From Gigaspora rosea (Eukaryota; Glomeromycota; Glomeromycetes; Diversisporales; Gigasporaceae): 64,000 nucleotides of DNA. The stretch covers positions 102,553 to 166,552 of the forward strand of contig QKWP01000126.1 in assembly GCA_003550325.1 (NCBI GenBank), read 5' to 3'. How positions within the stretch are numbered: position 1 is the first letter of the stretch; the number at the start of each line of letters is the position of its first letter. Shown in pieces: positions 22,974 through 34,789 of the stretch. Under the pieces are notes generated by a model that was not told where the DNA came from, searched no databases, and saw only the letters and a program-made list of their open reading frames with translations. The translations under genes and the position numbers were made by a program.

Positions 22974-25035
22974 CAATCTATAAGCTAATTATTTATAAAG
23001 AGTAATAGCGAAATACCTCTTTCTTACAGCTGATAACTTTGAATTTGAGTAAAGATTTGTGTACATATTAGCCAAAATTATTGCAAATAGTATTAATTCT
23101 AGCTGAATTAAATTAGTTAAAGGCTTGTATATATATTAGCCAAGATTATTGCAAATAGTATTAATTCTAGCTGAATTAGATAGTTTTCAATTCTTATTAG
23201 AAAGTTATACAAAAATAAAAGTTAACTTGTAATTTTTTTTTATTAAGTTTTAGAAGTTCTATAAATAATTTTTTTAGCTTATTTATATTAACTCTACTCA
23301 CAATACAAACTCTAACAAATACTTTCTTTTTACAATTTTGATTTATTATCCTCATAGTAGACATGGAGTATCTTTGGCTTGGTTGATTTCAGAGTCTTGA
23401 ATAGTCAAACTATTGAAACATAGCTTCATATACTAAAAAATGATGGATAGGCAGAACCAAAAGCTGTAATGCTAGATAATGATGATGCAGAAATAAATAC
23501 TATCACAGTGTATTTCCCTAATGGAAGGTCTTTTTATGCTTGTGGCATTTAAAACATGCTTGGTGTTAGTAGATTTCTAAAAAAATCCAAGCAGAGAGTC
23601 ATAATAGCTTGTTTAATGATATGGATTAATTACTTAGTATTGACAATGAAAATAAAGTAAATGTCTCTATTAGCCAATTCAAACAATAGTAGCAAAATAT
23701 ATTAGTAGTACAGTATTTTGCTGCTGAATATAAAAAAAAAAGTTAAATTATATTTTTAGTAAAATATTAAGGCTAAGTAAAGTTAATTTTTTAATTCTCA
23801 TAACTTGGCTGGATCAATTTCTCCAAACTAAGAAAAATTTTAAGTATATTTACTATTTGGAGTGTTCTATTTTTTAGATCAAAAAAAATTTTTTACCAAT
23901 ATATATAATTTTTTAAAGTAAAATTAAAAACTAGATAGCAGGTTATTTTTTTAAAAATTTTATATTATAAAAAACAAAAAATTAACTTTATATTGTCTAA
24001 TAGATGCATTCTATAATAATTTTTTAAATTTATTTTTACCAAATTTTTGATTACAGAAATGTGGATAAAATTACCAACATAACTATTTTTATAGTATAAA
24101 TACTAACAATTATATTGAAGCGTTTCATAGAAAAATTAAGCATGTTTATCTTTTAGTATATCTTAATCAGCATGTTGATTTTCTTGTCAATGAATTAGCA
24201 GTAAATATTTTAAAAGACTATCATGAAGAAACTACCTGATATGAGCTAAAAATTGGGCAAATGGGATTACATCATAGAACTTGGAGAAAATTGAAATAAA
24301 TTCAGCTAATATTGATAATGATTCAATTTTCCATCTACATAAATCCATGTTTATTATTAAATTAATTCAAAGTGAATATAATTATATTGTTGAATGTTAT
24401 AATGATAGCTTTGCTTGCAATTGTAAGCATACTTAAAAAATCCTACCCTTGTAAATATATATTTGCCATTTCCATAAGTATAACATCAAATTACTAGAAA
24501 AGATCATTTATTTTATGAAGTACAACTTGATAATGTTGATAATCTTGATATTGACCAAAACAAATTATTGTAAATCTGTTAATTAGCATATGGAACATTT
24601 AATCTCACTTTATCAAAGAAGTAATTTGGACAATATACCTTCTTGAATAAAAAAAAATATTATTAAGAAGCTTAATGAAAATCAGTACTAAACTAGATAA
24701 ACATTGATTAATAAAGTAAGTATATTATTGATAAGATCTTAACATTATAAGGTTAAGATTAAAATAAAAATTGTCTTTATTTAACTCAAGATTCCATGAT
24801 ATTTGCTAATTACTGTGGAGTTTGGGAGCTGAATTTTAAGAGGGACATATATTATTAAAAAAATTGTAAAAAATATATATATATAAAAAATACTTAAGAA
24901 TATACTGTTCAACTTTGAATTAAAAAAGTAATGATTTTTTTGTATTAATAAGTTTTTTTACTATTTCTATTTTTTATATAATATAGAAATTATTATTCTA
25001 TATCTGTATTAAGAACACTTAATATTAATTCATTA

Positions 25036-25194
25036 AGGAAAGTGCTGTTTATTACGTAATTTATTTTTATTAGGAGGTCATACCCCTCCCCCCCTGTGAT
25101 CTAATTAGCAGCCAATAATAATTTTATATATAATATATAGACGTGATAGACTGCTAACCCCCCTCTTGAAATTAAGTAATAAACGGCACTTCCC
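25036..25194. mobile_element. ~160-bp MITE flanked by TA
   Basis: AGGAAAGTGCTGTTTATTAC at left is matched in inverse by GTAATAAACGGCACTTCC at right, with TA on both outer sides. The GGGAAGTGC start is close to that of the two TA-flanked elements inside 49183-51479, suggesting a related family. Confidence 0.7.
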
Positions 25195-25301
25195 TAAAAT
25201 ATTACTATTATTGCAATTGAAAAATTAAATATTTGTTTACTATAGTGTTACACCACTTGATGTCGACTGATATCAATATATATTTTCTATTTTTTTGCAA
25301 G

Positions 25302-26320
25302 TAGGGCTCTGATGGACCCGAACTGAGGCTGGACTTTAGGCAAGTCTGAGTCCGGTGCGAATTTCGAACTGGACTCGGACTCAAACTATTTTACAACTCA
25401 GTCCAGTCTGAGTCCGAATATCAAACTTTTGGCTTGGTTCGAGTCCAGTTTGAGTTTGGTCCAAAAGTTTGAGTCTAGTTCAAAAGTCTGGTAGGTGATT
25501 CAGATCAACCTATGACCCACTCAGATAGTCAATCTGTGGGTCACCTATAGGTTACTCGTGGGTCAACCTATGGGTCATCCGCAGATCACCCATATGGATA
25601 ACCTGTATGAGTAAGTTATAAACTATATATACAGGCTGTATCTAGTATTCTGATCCAGATCAGGTGTCCTGTATGGGTCATGCTGAGTCAAACAGGTTAG
25701 GATGTCTAAAATATATATATAAAAAAAAATTAAAAATTTCATAAGCCTGTTTGATGCATAATCTGCTATATGGCGTAGTACACATTATGTAAAATAAATA
25801 AAAAAAAATTCATAAGCCCATTTGATCCATAATCTGCCATATGGCATAGTGTACATAGTATCAAATGAACCAAAAAAAAAAAAACTTGGCAAAAAAAAAA
25901 TTTCAGTTTTTTAAAAACATAGAAAAAATTTACATCAAAAATTTCATAAGACCATTTGATGCCTAATCTCCCATATAGCGTAGTGCACGTGTCAAATGAA
26001 CAAAAAAAAACTTGGTAACCCACGGGTGAACAAGTAACCCAGGTAGCCACCCACCCAGGTCCAATTACTATATATAGTAATATATATATAGCTTAAGCAT
26101 TTTTATCTTTTTTTTAGAATGACTGCTAATTTCAGACCTGAACAGGTTCGTGAACTTCAGACCAGAACCTATTATTATATTTGATTCTGGTTCAGGTTTG
26201 GTACTTTAGGTTTAGGTCCAAGTTCGAGTTTGAAATTGGCAAAATTTATAGTTCGAGTCCAGGTTCGAGTCCGGGTCTGACTGGACCCAAACTGGACCGG
26301 ACCTGGGCTTCAGAGCTCTA
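25302..26320. mobile_element. Non-autonomous hAT element (TAGGG type), copy 1
   Basis: The 8-bp flanks TTTGCAAG (25294-25301) and CTTGCAAG (26321-26328) differ only at the first base. The termini TAGGGCTCTGA and the inverse TCAGAGCTCTA match at ten of eleven positions. The subterminal zones are built from GAGTCCGGTT / GGACCCGAAC words. The element shares its ends with 35129-38954. It has no transposase and includes a three-unit repeat in the middle. Confidence 0.8.
25730..26015 (+). repeat. Three direct repeats inside the hAT element
   Basis: Units beginning near 25735, 25810 and 25941 each carry TTCATAAGCCNNTTTGATGC-like sequence followed by AATCTGCCATATGGCGTAGT. Spacing is uneven (about 75 and 130 bases) because of A-rich insertions. 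The 94-residue minus-strand ORF across them is a by-product of the repetition. Confidence 0.7.
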
Positions 26321-26717
26321 CTTGCAAGTCATAAATCTAAAATTAATAAATAGCAAAGAGATTTTAAAAAAAATTACATTAGAAATTTGACCATTTGTTC
26401 AACAAATATAGTAATTATAAGAATGACTAGAAAGCTACTTATATAGGGCCTTCAAATATGGTTATTATTATAAATTTTCGAGAACAGAGTTAGAAATCTA
26501 AATTTAGATCATTATAATCTAATTTGAATTTCTAGTTTTCACTTGATAACACTCAATTCAAAAGCTGTTTTTCTTTATTTTTCATATAAGCACACTTAAG
26601 AGTTCATAGCAATAATTCAATAGACCTCAAATATATAACTCTCTAAATTTAATATGCAAAAATATGTATGTGCAAAAAACTAATGCTTTTTATATAAGCC
26701 GCATTTCTGTGTTTAAT

Positions 26718-27666
26718 TTTTTTTTTGTTAAGACTAAAGCCATTGCATGGCTTATTGGGTCACTTTATTATTGAATGGTTTATGTACATAGAAGAGAGTA
26801 CAACTAGCTATACGTGCACTTTTGGTGCCTAATTTAAGTAGTCCACCCGCAGGTTCTACACTAGCTGCCATTCCTGCAACCTGCTACAGATGTTGCCTAT
26901 TCAAACCCCTCTGATCTATATATACGACCCCAACAATATTTTTCCAAACAACAATAGGGCTAATTTACCCTGCAGGCATCCAGTACTAGTCAAGCAACTT
27001 CGTCCCATTTTGTCATTTTATGCTCCTGGATTTTCAGTACCACACTGTCTGATATTTGAATCATGAGGTACATCCCTTGCCCTTGTAAGGTTCGTTCAGA
27101 TCCTGGTACTGACCTTATTTATGGTAGCACCATCAGAGATCATAATCTATTTCCTTACTCGGGTCTTCCCAAACGGGTTTCTGTATTTCTGGTTCCTTGG
27201 ATATTTTAGTGTAACCACTATAGCACCCGAGAGCAGTGTTATCACTTGGACATTTTTTTGGACATTTTGGACATTTTTTCAAATTAAAATTACTTAAAAT
27301 TTTATTAAGATAATCTATTTTAATTTTTTCACAAATAAGTCCAGCACCTAAAAAAATATATAATTATATATTTTTTTTAAAAAAATTACTTTATTGATTT
27401 TAAACATGGGACATAGACTTGGATGATTTTGGACAATCTTGGACATTGGACAAAAAACATAGTATGGACACGTCCAAGTGACAACACTTCCCGAGAGCTT
27501 CCATTCAAGATGGTGGAACCAAGGTTACAGGTTTTTCACCCAACCGATGTTGAGCCACAGTTACCGCAACATAGTCCTAATTTCATTATCGTCACCAGTG
27601 GGATTTGAACTGTCAACCTGTCGCTTGAAGGGTGATAACCTGGCCACTTCTCTAGGTCATCACATC
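26718..27666 (-). mobile_element. tRNA-headed retroposon, copy 3 (older, interrupted)
   Basis: A perfect 16-bp duplication CATTTCTGTGTTTAAT flanks it (26702-26717 and 27667-27682). An A tail (T run at 26718-26725) is at the left and the tRNA-like head at the right. The B-box is GTTCAAATCC with one upstream change. The body aligns with copies 1 and 2 (GAGAGTACAACTAGC, AGTAGTCCACCCGCAGGTTC) but is more diverged, lacks part of the middle, and is split by the hAT MITE at 27234-27489. Confidence 0.8.
27234..27489. mobile_element. 256-bp hAT-type MITE inserted in retroposon copy 3
   Basis: A perfect 8-bp duplication CCCGAGAG flanks it (27226-27233 and 27490-27497). Removing the insert restores the CACCCGAGAGCTTCCATTC reading expected from copies 1 and 2. 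The termini CAGTGTTATCACTTGGAC and the inverse GTCCAAGTGACAACACTT match except near the ends. Subterminal GGACA words repeat several times. Confidence 0.85.
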
Positions 27667-27682
27667 CATTTCTGTGTTTAAT

Positions 27683-28477
27683 ATCAACAGTTTCTAACAA
27701 TAGCACCTAATTTGAATTAAAGAAATATCTTATTGCCTTTTTATCCTTATGCATTTTGTTCATATTTTGTCCTTGAGTTATTTCCTATTTAGTTTTGCAT
27801 TATGTAAAGAGTTTCGCTTTACCTTTCGTTAGTCTAATAACAACAATATTAACAATAGTGTCTAACAACAATATATTAAAGAAGTTGCTTACTGATTATA
27901 ATTAAACCTTTTTATCTATTATTTCTGATTTAAGTCTTGCCTTTTGTAAAAAGGTTTGCTAAGCCTCACTTTTCACTAGTTTTAGATTTGTCCTTTATTT
28001 TCACACAAAAAAGGTTTCGCCTAATAATAATAAATTATTATAAGCAGATTCTACATGAACATAGTTTATTTGATATTACAAATCTATATATATACGTACG
28101 TGTATATACTTATCTGTTATCTGTTATATTGTATACAAATCATACATGGATATAAATCATGCATTATCATACTTACACATACATACCTTATCTGTTATCT
28201 GTTATGTCGTGTACAAATCACACAAATATAAAATCACGCATTATATTAACATTAATTTTCTGATGATCTTAGGGTCCCAAGGGCATGTTAGACAAATAAA
28301 AAATCAGACCTGGCAGTGATCTGTAGCCAGATTGGCAGTGATATATAGTCAGACTAGAAGTGATCTGTAAATTAGATTTTCTTGACATAAGGGTACTCAA
28401 AGAACAGGGGTAATAATCATAAGAGAGATTATAGGCACAGAATATTTTTAAAAGTGTAACAGAAGAATACAAAAACT
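27683..28477. other. AT-rich sequence with a short direct repeat
   Basis: Around 28105-28150 and 28185-28235, TATCTGTTATCTGTTAT followed by GTACAAATCA and ATGCATTAT-like text is repeated. Nothing else was recognised. Confidence 0.35.
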
Positions 28478-28486
28478 ATTAATTAC

Positions 28487-29015
28487 TGATCCAGATAAGA
28501 TCAGCACTATTTTTATATTAGAATTTGGGGCAAAATTACTATGATTTTCATTATATGGTGGAATCTGACATTCTTCAAATAAAAAATAATTTTTTTATTA
28601 AGTTAACAGCTCATGTCATTAAATGAAAGTTGTAGAGCTCACTGAGACACATTTAATGGTGGTTAGATCATTCAAATCGGCCCAGTATACGCTGAGATAT
28701 CACTAAAAAATGATTGGACGACTATATAAAATTCTATGTAAACAAACTAGAAATTTTATATAGTCGGCCAAACATTTTGTAGCGATATCTCAGCGTACAT
28801 TGGGCCAATTTGAATGATCAAACCACCATTAGATGCGTCTCAGTGAGCTCTACAACTTTCAATTAATCGATATGAGCTGTTAACTTAATAAAAAAATTGG
28901 TTTTCATTCGAAGGATATCAGATTCCACCATATAATGAAAGTTTATATTGTACTTATCTCCAAAATTTACTATTGTCCCAATATGGTAATAGTGCTGATC
29001 TTATCTGGATCATCA
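28487..29015. mobile_element. Foldback MULE-like element
   Basis: A 9-bp repeat ATTAATTAC flanks it (28478-28486 and 29016-29024). The termini TGATCCAGATAAGATCAGCA and, inverted, TGATGATCCAGATAAGATCA continue into near-perfect arms of more than 200 bp. The arm core (GAAAGTTGTAGAGCTC, CAAATCGGCCCAGT) is shared with 17547-18145. No ORF. Confidence 0.75.
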
Positions 29016-29379
29016 ATTAATTACATTATTAACAATAAGGTAGCTGTGCACGCATGGCACAGCGCAGGCTCAGTACGATCAGCCATGTTTAAGGGTAGAG
29101 GGTGTGTTAATCATTTCTAATATGAAATTAATGGTAATTTTTTTTGTGTAATGCATGTAGAAATCGAACCCATCTAGAATTTTCTATAATATATATAACT
29201 TTTTTTTGCACTATCGTTTTTTTTTATACTCTTTCTAAACTTTTTTTTTCTTTTGTTATATCACTAGCATTTAATTTAGGAAGACTCCCTTTAGTTGAGT
29301 AGGCTATAGATCCAACAAGTGATATATTGTTTCTTTCAGCTTTAATTACTCTTTCATTAGAGTTTCTTTAGGAAGGCTT

Positions 29380-29720
29380 TTGGTGGAATCTAAAACTGGT
29401 GAACTATACTAAATAGAGTGAAGCCAAAGAACACCTGGTAAAGACTCTTCTGATGAAGGCTCGTGGTAGCTTTAACGTTTAAATCACTTTGAATAGTACC
29501 TTTGACTGGGTGTAAATTCTGAAATTGGTACATTGTTTCTTTTAGGTTTTTTTAAATCTATTTTACTGTTTTTCATATTATTTTCTGCTTTACTAACTTT
29601 CTTTTATTGGAGTTTATTTTTTCAGAACGGTTCTGTAGTATGGAACCCAAAGTTCGTAAACTATACTTGAAATAGAGTGAAGCCAGAAGAAATGTGGTAA
29701 AAGACTAATCAAACCACTAG
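29380..29720 (+). repeat. Direct repeat of a ~55-base segment
   Basis: GAACTATACTAAATAGAGTG followed by AAGCCA and TGGTAAAGACT (about 29400-29455) recurs as AAACTATACTTGAAATAGAG, TGAAGCCAG and TGGTAAAAGACT (about 29660-29715). Function unknown. Confidence 0.5.
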
Positions 29721-30549
29721 TATAGAATTTAGAAAGTTTTATCTAGTTGATATGCTATAGTAGCTAAATGGTATAAATATTCTAAAGAATTAATAATTTT
29801 TATAAGTAATTTAATAGTAATATTAGTTATTATTTTATTGTAATAAAATAAATTTTTTAATATTATTAATTGATCCTCCTGTGAGATATAGAAATCAGGA
29901 AACTATCATTATAATATTTCCAAAAATTCATTGTATGAAATGCAAGTTTAATTATTAAAAAAAATTTTTTTAAATTTTTTTTATTGAAATTTTTATTAAG
30001 AAACAATTAATACAAAACCAAATGCCACCAAAAAGTAAATGCCAACAAAAGAATATCAAATGAAAGCTAACAACAAAAAAAGACTGAAAAAAATGAACCT
30101 ACGAACTACTCCTAACTCTAACCTTAACCCAAACCTTAACTATATTTTTGTATAATACTGTTTACATTATTACATTACGACGAAACTAAGACCCAAATTA
30201 CTGTCACCAAAACCAAAAGTGTTGTTCTAAGAGAAACTTTGTAGTTTGGTTAGATTGGTGATTAATTTCCTCTGGCTAGGCTCTATTTAGCAACCGTTCT
30301 ATAGAATAAACTCCAAAGTAAAATGAAAACGATAGCAGAAACAAAAAAAAAGTAGAAAAAAAACAATATTCCAATCTATAGTCTACTTGCCCAAAAGTAA
30401 ATTTTTCTAAAGTAAACATTGATAAAAAAAATTAAAAAAAAAGAAAAAAATCAAATATGATTGGGTAGTTATTTTTCTAGAAGTCTGATAGAATAAATTA
30501 CTATCCAAAAATTTCAAAGGAACTTTCAAGGTAATCCAGAAATTTTCGG
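29721..30549. other. AT-rich sequence, nothing supported
   Basis: No ORF or delimitable repeat. A short run CTCTAACCTTAACCCAAACC near 30115 is telomere-like only in a loose sense. Confidence 0.35.
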
Positions 30550-30568
30550 GTTAACACAAAAAAGTTTT

Positions 30569-31409
30569 TTTTTTTAAATGTTAAAGATGAGACCTTGCTT
30601 TTATCTTTATTAAATTTAATAGAAACTTTTTACAATACTGAAAGAAATTTCATTTTTTTTAAATCTAATGCTAAGAATAAAAACTCAGACATATATCTAA
30701 GTAAACCTAAATACTTATCTGCGGCCTAAACCTACCAGAGTGGCCAAGGCTCACCTAGATTTGTGTATATGTAAGAATATCTGATGAAGGTGTAGAGAAT
30801 TTGATCTATTTATATAACCAAGTTTCAATTTTTTGTAGTGAAATATCAAAGATGTAATTATGTCTATCTTGTATATTTTTTGAAGAGTTGGATATAGAAA
30901 ATGTACTAGAAAGAGAAGATGAAGCTTGGGAGTATAATGCTTGATTTTGAGATCTAGAAATGCAGTATAGGATCCAAATATTTGTATAAATTTGCTGATT
31001 GATATGAAGTAAGAGTGAAATAGTGAGAGAGCAGGCAGATTTAGAAGATGTAGTAAGTTCATATAGAGTAGAGATAATATCCAAAGGTATCAAACCAGAT
31101 AAAGTAGAAAGCAAAAAAGGTTGGTTGGGAAGTTGATGAATTTGAAAGCTATTCAAGTTCATAATTTGAGTATATAGGTTCTCAGCAGCTAAATTAGTGA
31201 TTTCAAGTTTGTTAGGACTTAGTATATGAGCTAAGAAGTCTTTTATAAGTTGGAATAAAGGTTCAGAGATAGGACAAATAATCCAGTATAAGGGTTCACT
31301 TGCTTGTTGGCAGAGGTGACAGGTATTAGGGTAAGATGGATTTCTTCGATGAAGAATATGTGGAGCAGGGAGATCATCTAAAAGTATTTTAATTCTAAAA
31401 GATTTGAGT
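30569..31409 (-). mobile_element. 5'-truncated LINE (non-LTR retrotransposon)
   Basis: A perfect 19-bp duplication GTTAACACAAAAAAGTTTT (30550-30568 and 31410-31428) flanks the unit. On the minus strand the 3' end carries an A-rich tail, the T run after 30565. A minus frame (30806 to 31409) encodes about 200 residues. LKSFRIKILLDDLP is followed by RRNPSYPNTCHLCQQASEPL and YWIICP, a CxxC..C arrangement like the cysteine-rich C-terminal segment after the reverse transcriptase/RNase H of fungal LINE ORF2 proteins. The reverse transcriptase itself is missing, as expected of 5' truncation. The apparent start codon upstream lies in the duplicated target, so there is no real start. Confidence 0.75.
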
Positions 31410-32125
31410 GTTAACACAAAAAAGTTTTACTGCATATGCAAGTATATTTTTTTAAAATAGAATTGCTTCTAGAAATTTTTCTACTATAAATAGAGGTTTT
31501 AATTTACACGCCACAAAATGTTGACAAGGGTTTATTGTAACCTTAAGAATTTTTATCAGGGGTGTATTTTTTGTAACATATGATCTTCTTTTGTACTACC
31601 TAGGGGTTAGTAAATTACGGGGGGAGAACTTATTATAATATATAGCCTGATAAAAACGATTTGCATTACTTTGTGTAACAACCCATCAGATATATAATAT
31701 AAATGCTCACGGTTCTATACCAACGAAACTTTTTGCAATATTAAGCGACCTCTGATTCAAGACATATCATTACTATGTTTTATTTATGTTATTTGACGGA
31801 TTTATATGGAAATTCAGTACGGTTTGGTGTTCGCAGAAAGAATATTGCTTATTTAAAATCGTCAAGCACAATTTTATTAATCTTTTTTATATTTAGCCAT
31901 TATACTTTATTGTTAAACGATGTCTCATATGCTTTAGAAGGTAACATCTATGATCGATATTTAACGATCTTTAAAATTTTAATTATAAGTTATTGTATAG
32001 TGGATGAAAAAATATCAGTATAGTGGTATGGTGTATATGTCAGCTCTAACAGGTATTTGATCCGATAACTGATATAATCTATACTATTGTATCGATTTTT
32101 TATCCATCCATAAAATAACAGTATT

Positions 32126-32288
32126 ATTGTCCAGCTCTGCCACACTAAAATTTTGATCATATGTATTTGTACAGTTGAATTTAAAATTCTTGTTAGACAG
32201 AGCTGATTATAATATCGGCTCTGTCTAATTAAGAATTTTAAAACTTAAAACTCAGCCGCACAAATACGATCAAAATTTTGGTATGGCA
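32126..32288. mobile_element. MITE (foldback) of about 160 bp
   Basis: CACTAAAATTTTGATCATAT at left is matched in inverse by ACGATCAAAATTTTGGTATG at right. Inner pairs TTAGACAGAGC / GCTCTGTCTAA lie close to the centre. Confidence 0.65.
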
Positions 32289-33142
32289 GTAACAACATTG
32301 CTGTACAATAATTATCTGGTATATTCCTAATCGCTTAATTTTCGTGTCGGTAGCTATTTCTTATCTGTTATCATTTGCTATTCGATTTCAATTTCGGCAA
32401 CCATAGCAAAAAAAACATTAATTGAGTTTTTTTGCTTATTTTGTTCCCATTTTTGCTTTACTAATAGCCGGTTAATTTTTTTGTTTATATAACCGGGTAA
32501 GTTAGCTTTTGTAGATTTATAAGGATTCAATGTAATTTATTTAAAACTCGGCTCAATTTTTAGGAATTTTTTTTATTTTTTTAAAATCATTTGAAGTCAC
32601 TTAACTAATTAACATTTGACTTTTTTATAACTTTAGCTTTGCACCCTCTTTATGCACCATATGAGAGATTTGTTTTATATTCGAATTCTAGTTTTTTAGT
32701 TTTCAAAGTTACCATATGCAAAATATATCAATTCAAACAAATTATCTAAAAAAATGTTATTTTTGACTTCGGATACTAACGGTATCCGTTTCCTAGTATA
32801 TATATTATAATAAAGCATTTATTTATTAATTAAAGTAAACAGAATTAAAATTTACTCATGTTAGTATTTATTAAATAATTAAATGACTAAGGTAACGATT
32901 AAATTATTACAAATTCTCTTAAAACACGGGGAATATTGTCTATTTTCCCGATATTGATGAAGTTTTACCAGCCTAATAATTTTTTCGTCAATTCTTTTAC
33001 CCGCAAAACATTCACTTTTTCCATTTTTACTTCCAAATATTCAATCGCCCCCAGTAATCTAAATAAATTTAAGAAATTTGGTAAATATCAATATTGAATT
33101 ATTTCCCAATGGGTTAGTCGGCAGCTACTGTAGCTGGAGGGT

Positions 33143-33473
33143 GAGGTTGAGTAGTTTAAGTCCTATGGATTATCAGAAAAATTTCTTTTAACCTTACCAT
33201 GATATTATTAATTTTATGCCTACTTTGGCTAAGACCCCGGAGGGCTTTTTTTATTCGCATTCTAATATATTCCTCGCTGCTTTAAAAAAATTCACGATAT
33301 TTTTACTAAAAAGAAAAGGAATCGATTAGTTTCCATTGAATTAATTTCTGCTCATTAGTATATGAGCAAGGAAAATCAAAGTATGGTTACTTCCAATCCG
33401 AAATAAACAAACTAGAAAAAAAAACATCCTGAATATTTTAGTGATAATCCATAGGACTTAAACCACTCAACCT
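33143..33473. mobile_element. MITE with 31-bp terminal inverted repeats
   Basis: GGTTGAGTAGTTTAAGTCCT followed by ATGGATTATCA at left is matched in inverse by TGATAATCCATAGGACTTAA and ACCACTCAACC at right, with one mismatch. No ORF. Confidence 0.75.
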
Positions 33474-33862
33474 ACAAGATTTTAACGATTAAATAGCAAG
33501 ATTAGAGAAGGAAAGAGACAAAGCTGAAGATCGAGCAAAAAACAGCTTAATAATCATCAAGCCTCGTGGTGGGTCAAAAGCCCAAGCAGGCTCACTAGTG
33601 GGTTTACGATGTTCCACTTCCTCATAATTAAGAAATTTACCTTTTCCAAATCTTTTCATTACTGTCATGCTTAGCCTGGCTGTCGAATCACCATGTCAAA
33701 AGAATGCCGTCGAATCGCCACAAGAACTCTGTCAAATCACCACAAGAATATCCAAGAGTTACTATAAGAGTGCCAACGAACTCCCACATTGAATTACTGT
33801 CAAGTTGCTATAAGAACCGGTGAACTCCTGGACAACTACAAAGATTAGAAATGTTTTTAATA

Positions 33863-34271
33863 CAGTGCGCGACACTTAAAGACTACACAAACTTTAAAAG
33901 CTAATAACTTATGATCTAAAAAAGATTTTTTAAAAAGGAAGCCACTATTTTATAGCTAAATCAATTTATTACAACTTAATGGCCTTATTTTTTAAAAAGT
34001 TATAATAACTTTTCAAAATATATAGCTTTAAAAACATAGTATTTTTATATGATATGTAAAAATTTAACCAAAAATGGGACAAGTCACATGTTTTGGCTTC
34101 TCATTATTGGCTAATTTTAAAATTATTTTTAAAAATATTTTTAAAATATTTTTTATTAATTAATTTTTGACCAATCAGAATACAAGAAATCAAAAAAATA
34201 TCAAATTTCAATATGAAATTTTTGAAAATGGGACAAATCACGAAAATATAGTCTTTAAGTGTCCTGCACTG
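33863..34271. mobile_element. 409-bp Tc1/mariner-type MITE
   Basis: It is bounded by TA (33861-33862 and 34272-34273). The termini CAGTGCGCGACACTTAAAGA and, inverted, CAGTGCAGGACACTTAAAGA match at 18 of 20 positions. A TTGACCAATCAGAA block lies in the right half. Confidence 0.8.
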
Positions 34272-34672
34272 TACAAAATAAAAAAAAGCAAAAAAGAGTA
34301 AAAAAATACTTATAATCATCAATCTTTTGTAGATTACCATGAGTGTATAATGGAGGCAAGGAGTGGGGATCTAGACCCGGGTGTATAAAATAAAATAATA
34401 TTATTAAAGAATATTATTAATAATGAAAAAAAAGTTATAGGCTTTGAGTCGTGTGTATGATCTCTTACTTTCGTTTCTTTTATCTTACAATAATTGAGCA
34501 TGAATATATGATTCAGTTTTTTTAACAATAAAAGAACAGCTATAAAATTTCTTTATGATTAATTACTTACCTTTGTCTATTTCAAGTTTCGAAAAAAAAG
34601 AAATCCCAGTAGACAGGTTATTTTTAAAAAATTAACAATCAAGACTTTGACTAATCAAACACGATATATATG

Positions 34673-34789
34673 AATTTATATAATTTTCATATAAAGTGAC
34701 AATTTTTGCATTACTATTAAACTTGTATAANAATTTATATAATTTTCATATAAAGTGACAATTTTTGCATTACTATTAAACTTGTATAA
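34673..34789. other. Probable assembly artefact: 58-bp direct copy on both sides of one N
   Basis: Bases 34673-34730 and 34732-34789 are identical 58-bp strings separated by a single N at 34731. That is the signature of two contig ends that overlap but were joined with a placeholder. The true sequence probably has one copy. Confidence 0.85.

Larger units (their letters stand above)
20770..24550 (+). pseudogene. Decayed MULE (Mutator-like) transposase
   Basis: Scattered plus-strand blocks follow the order expected of a fungal MULE transposase. A DNA-binding-like N-terminal block (20790-21150) reads VCSHSGTKQVHNDH, KKVGCLYKI and IVHYQYNHNGHIP. A middle exon (about 22225-22470) reads RDNLLTYKDIYNIIYKEIYS and FYSDFTHP. 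A catalytic block (23363-23620) reads GVSLAWLISES, AVMLDNDDAEINTITVYFPN and a broken YACGI*NMLGV. An EAFHRKIKHVYL block follows (24101-24240), then a SWIM-like zinc-finger remnant with YNDSFACNC and a CKY in place of CKH (24380-24470). Stops and frameshifts break every block and foldback elements lie in the gaps, so it is dead. Family assignment is from motif memory. Confidence 0.6.

Noticed and set aside
28487..29015. Host inverted-repeat gene or attenuator-like structure
   Set aside because: The 9-bp flanking duplication and shared arms with 17547-18145 make a mobile foldback the simpler explanation.
31775..32023. 82-residue plus-strand ORF (MFYLCYLTDLYGN)
   Set aside because: It is hydrophobic and AT-driven, lies between element remnants, and shows no motif or splice-compatible neighbour.
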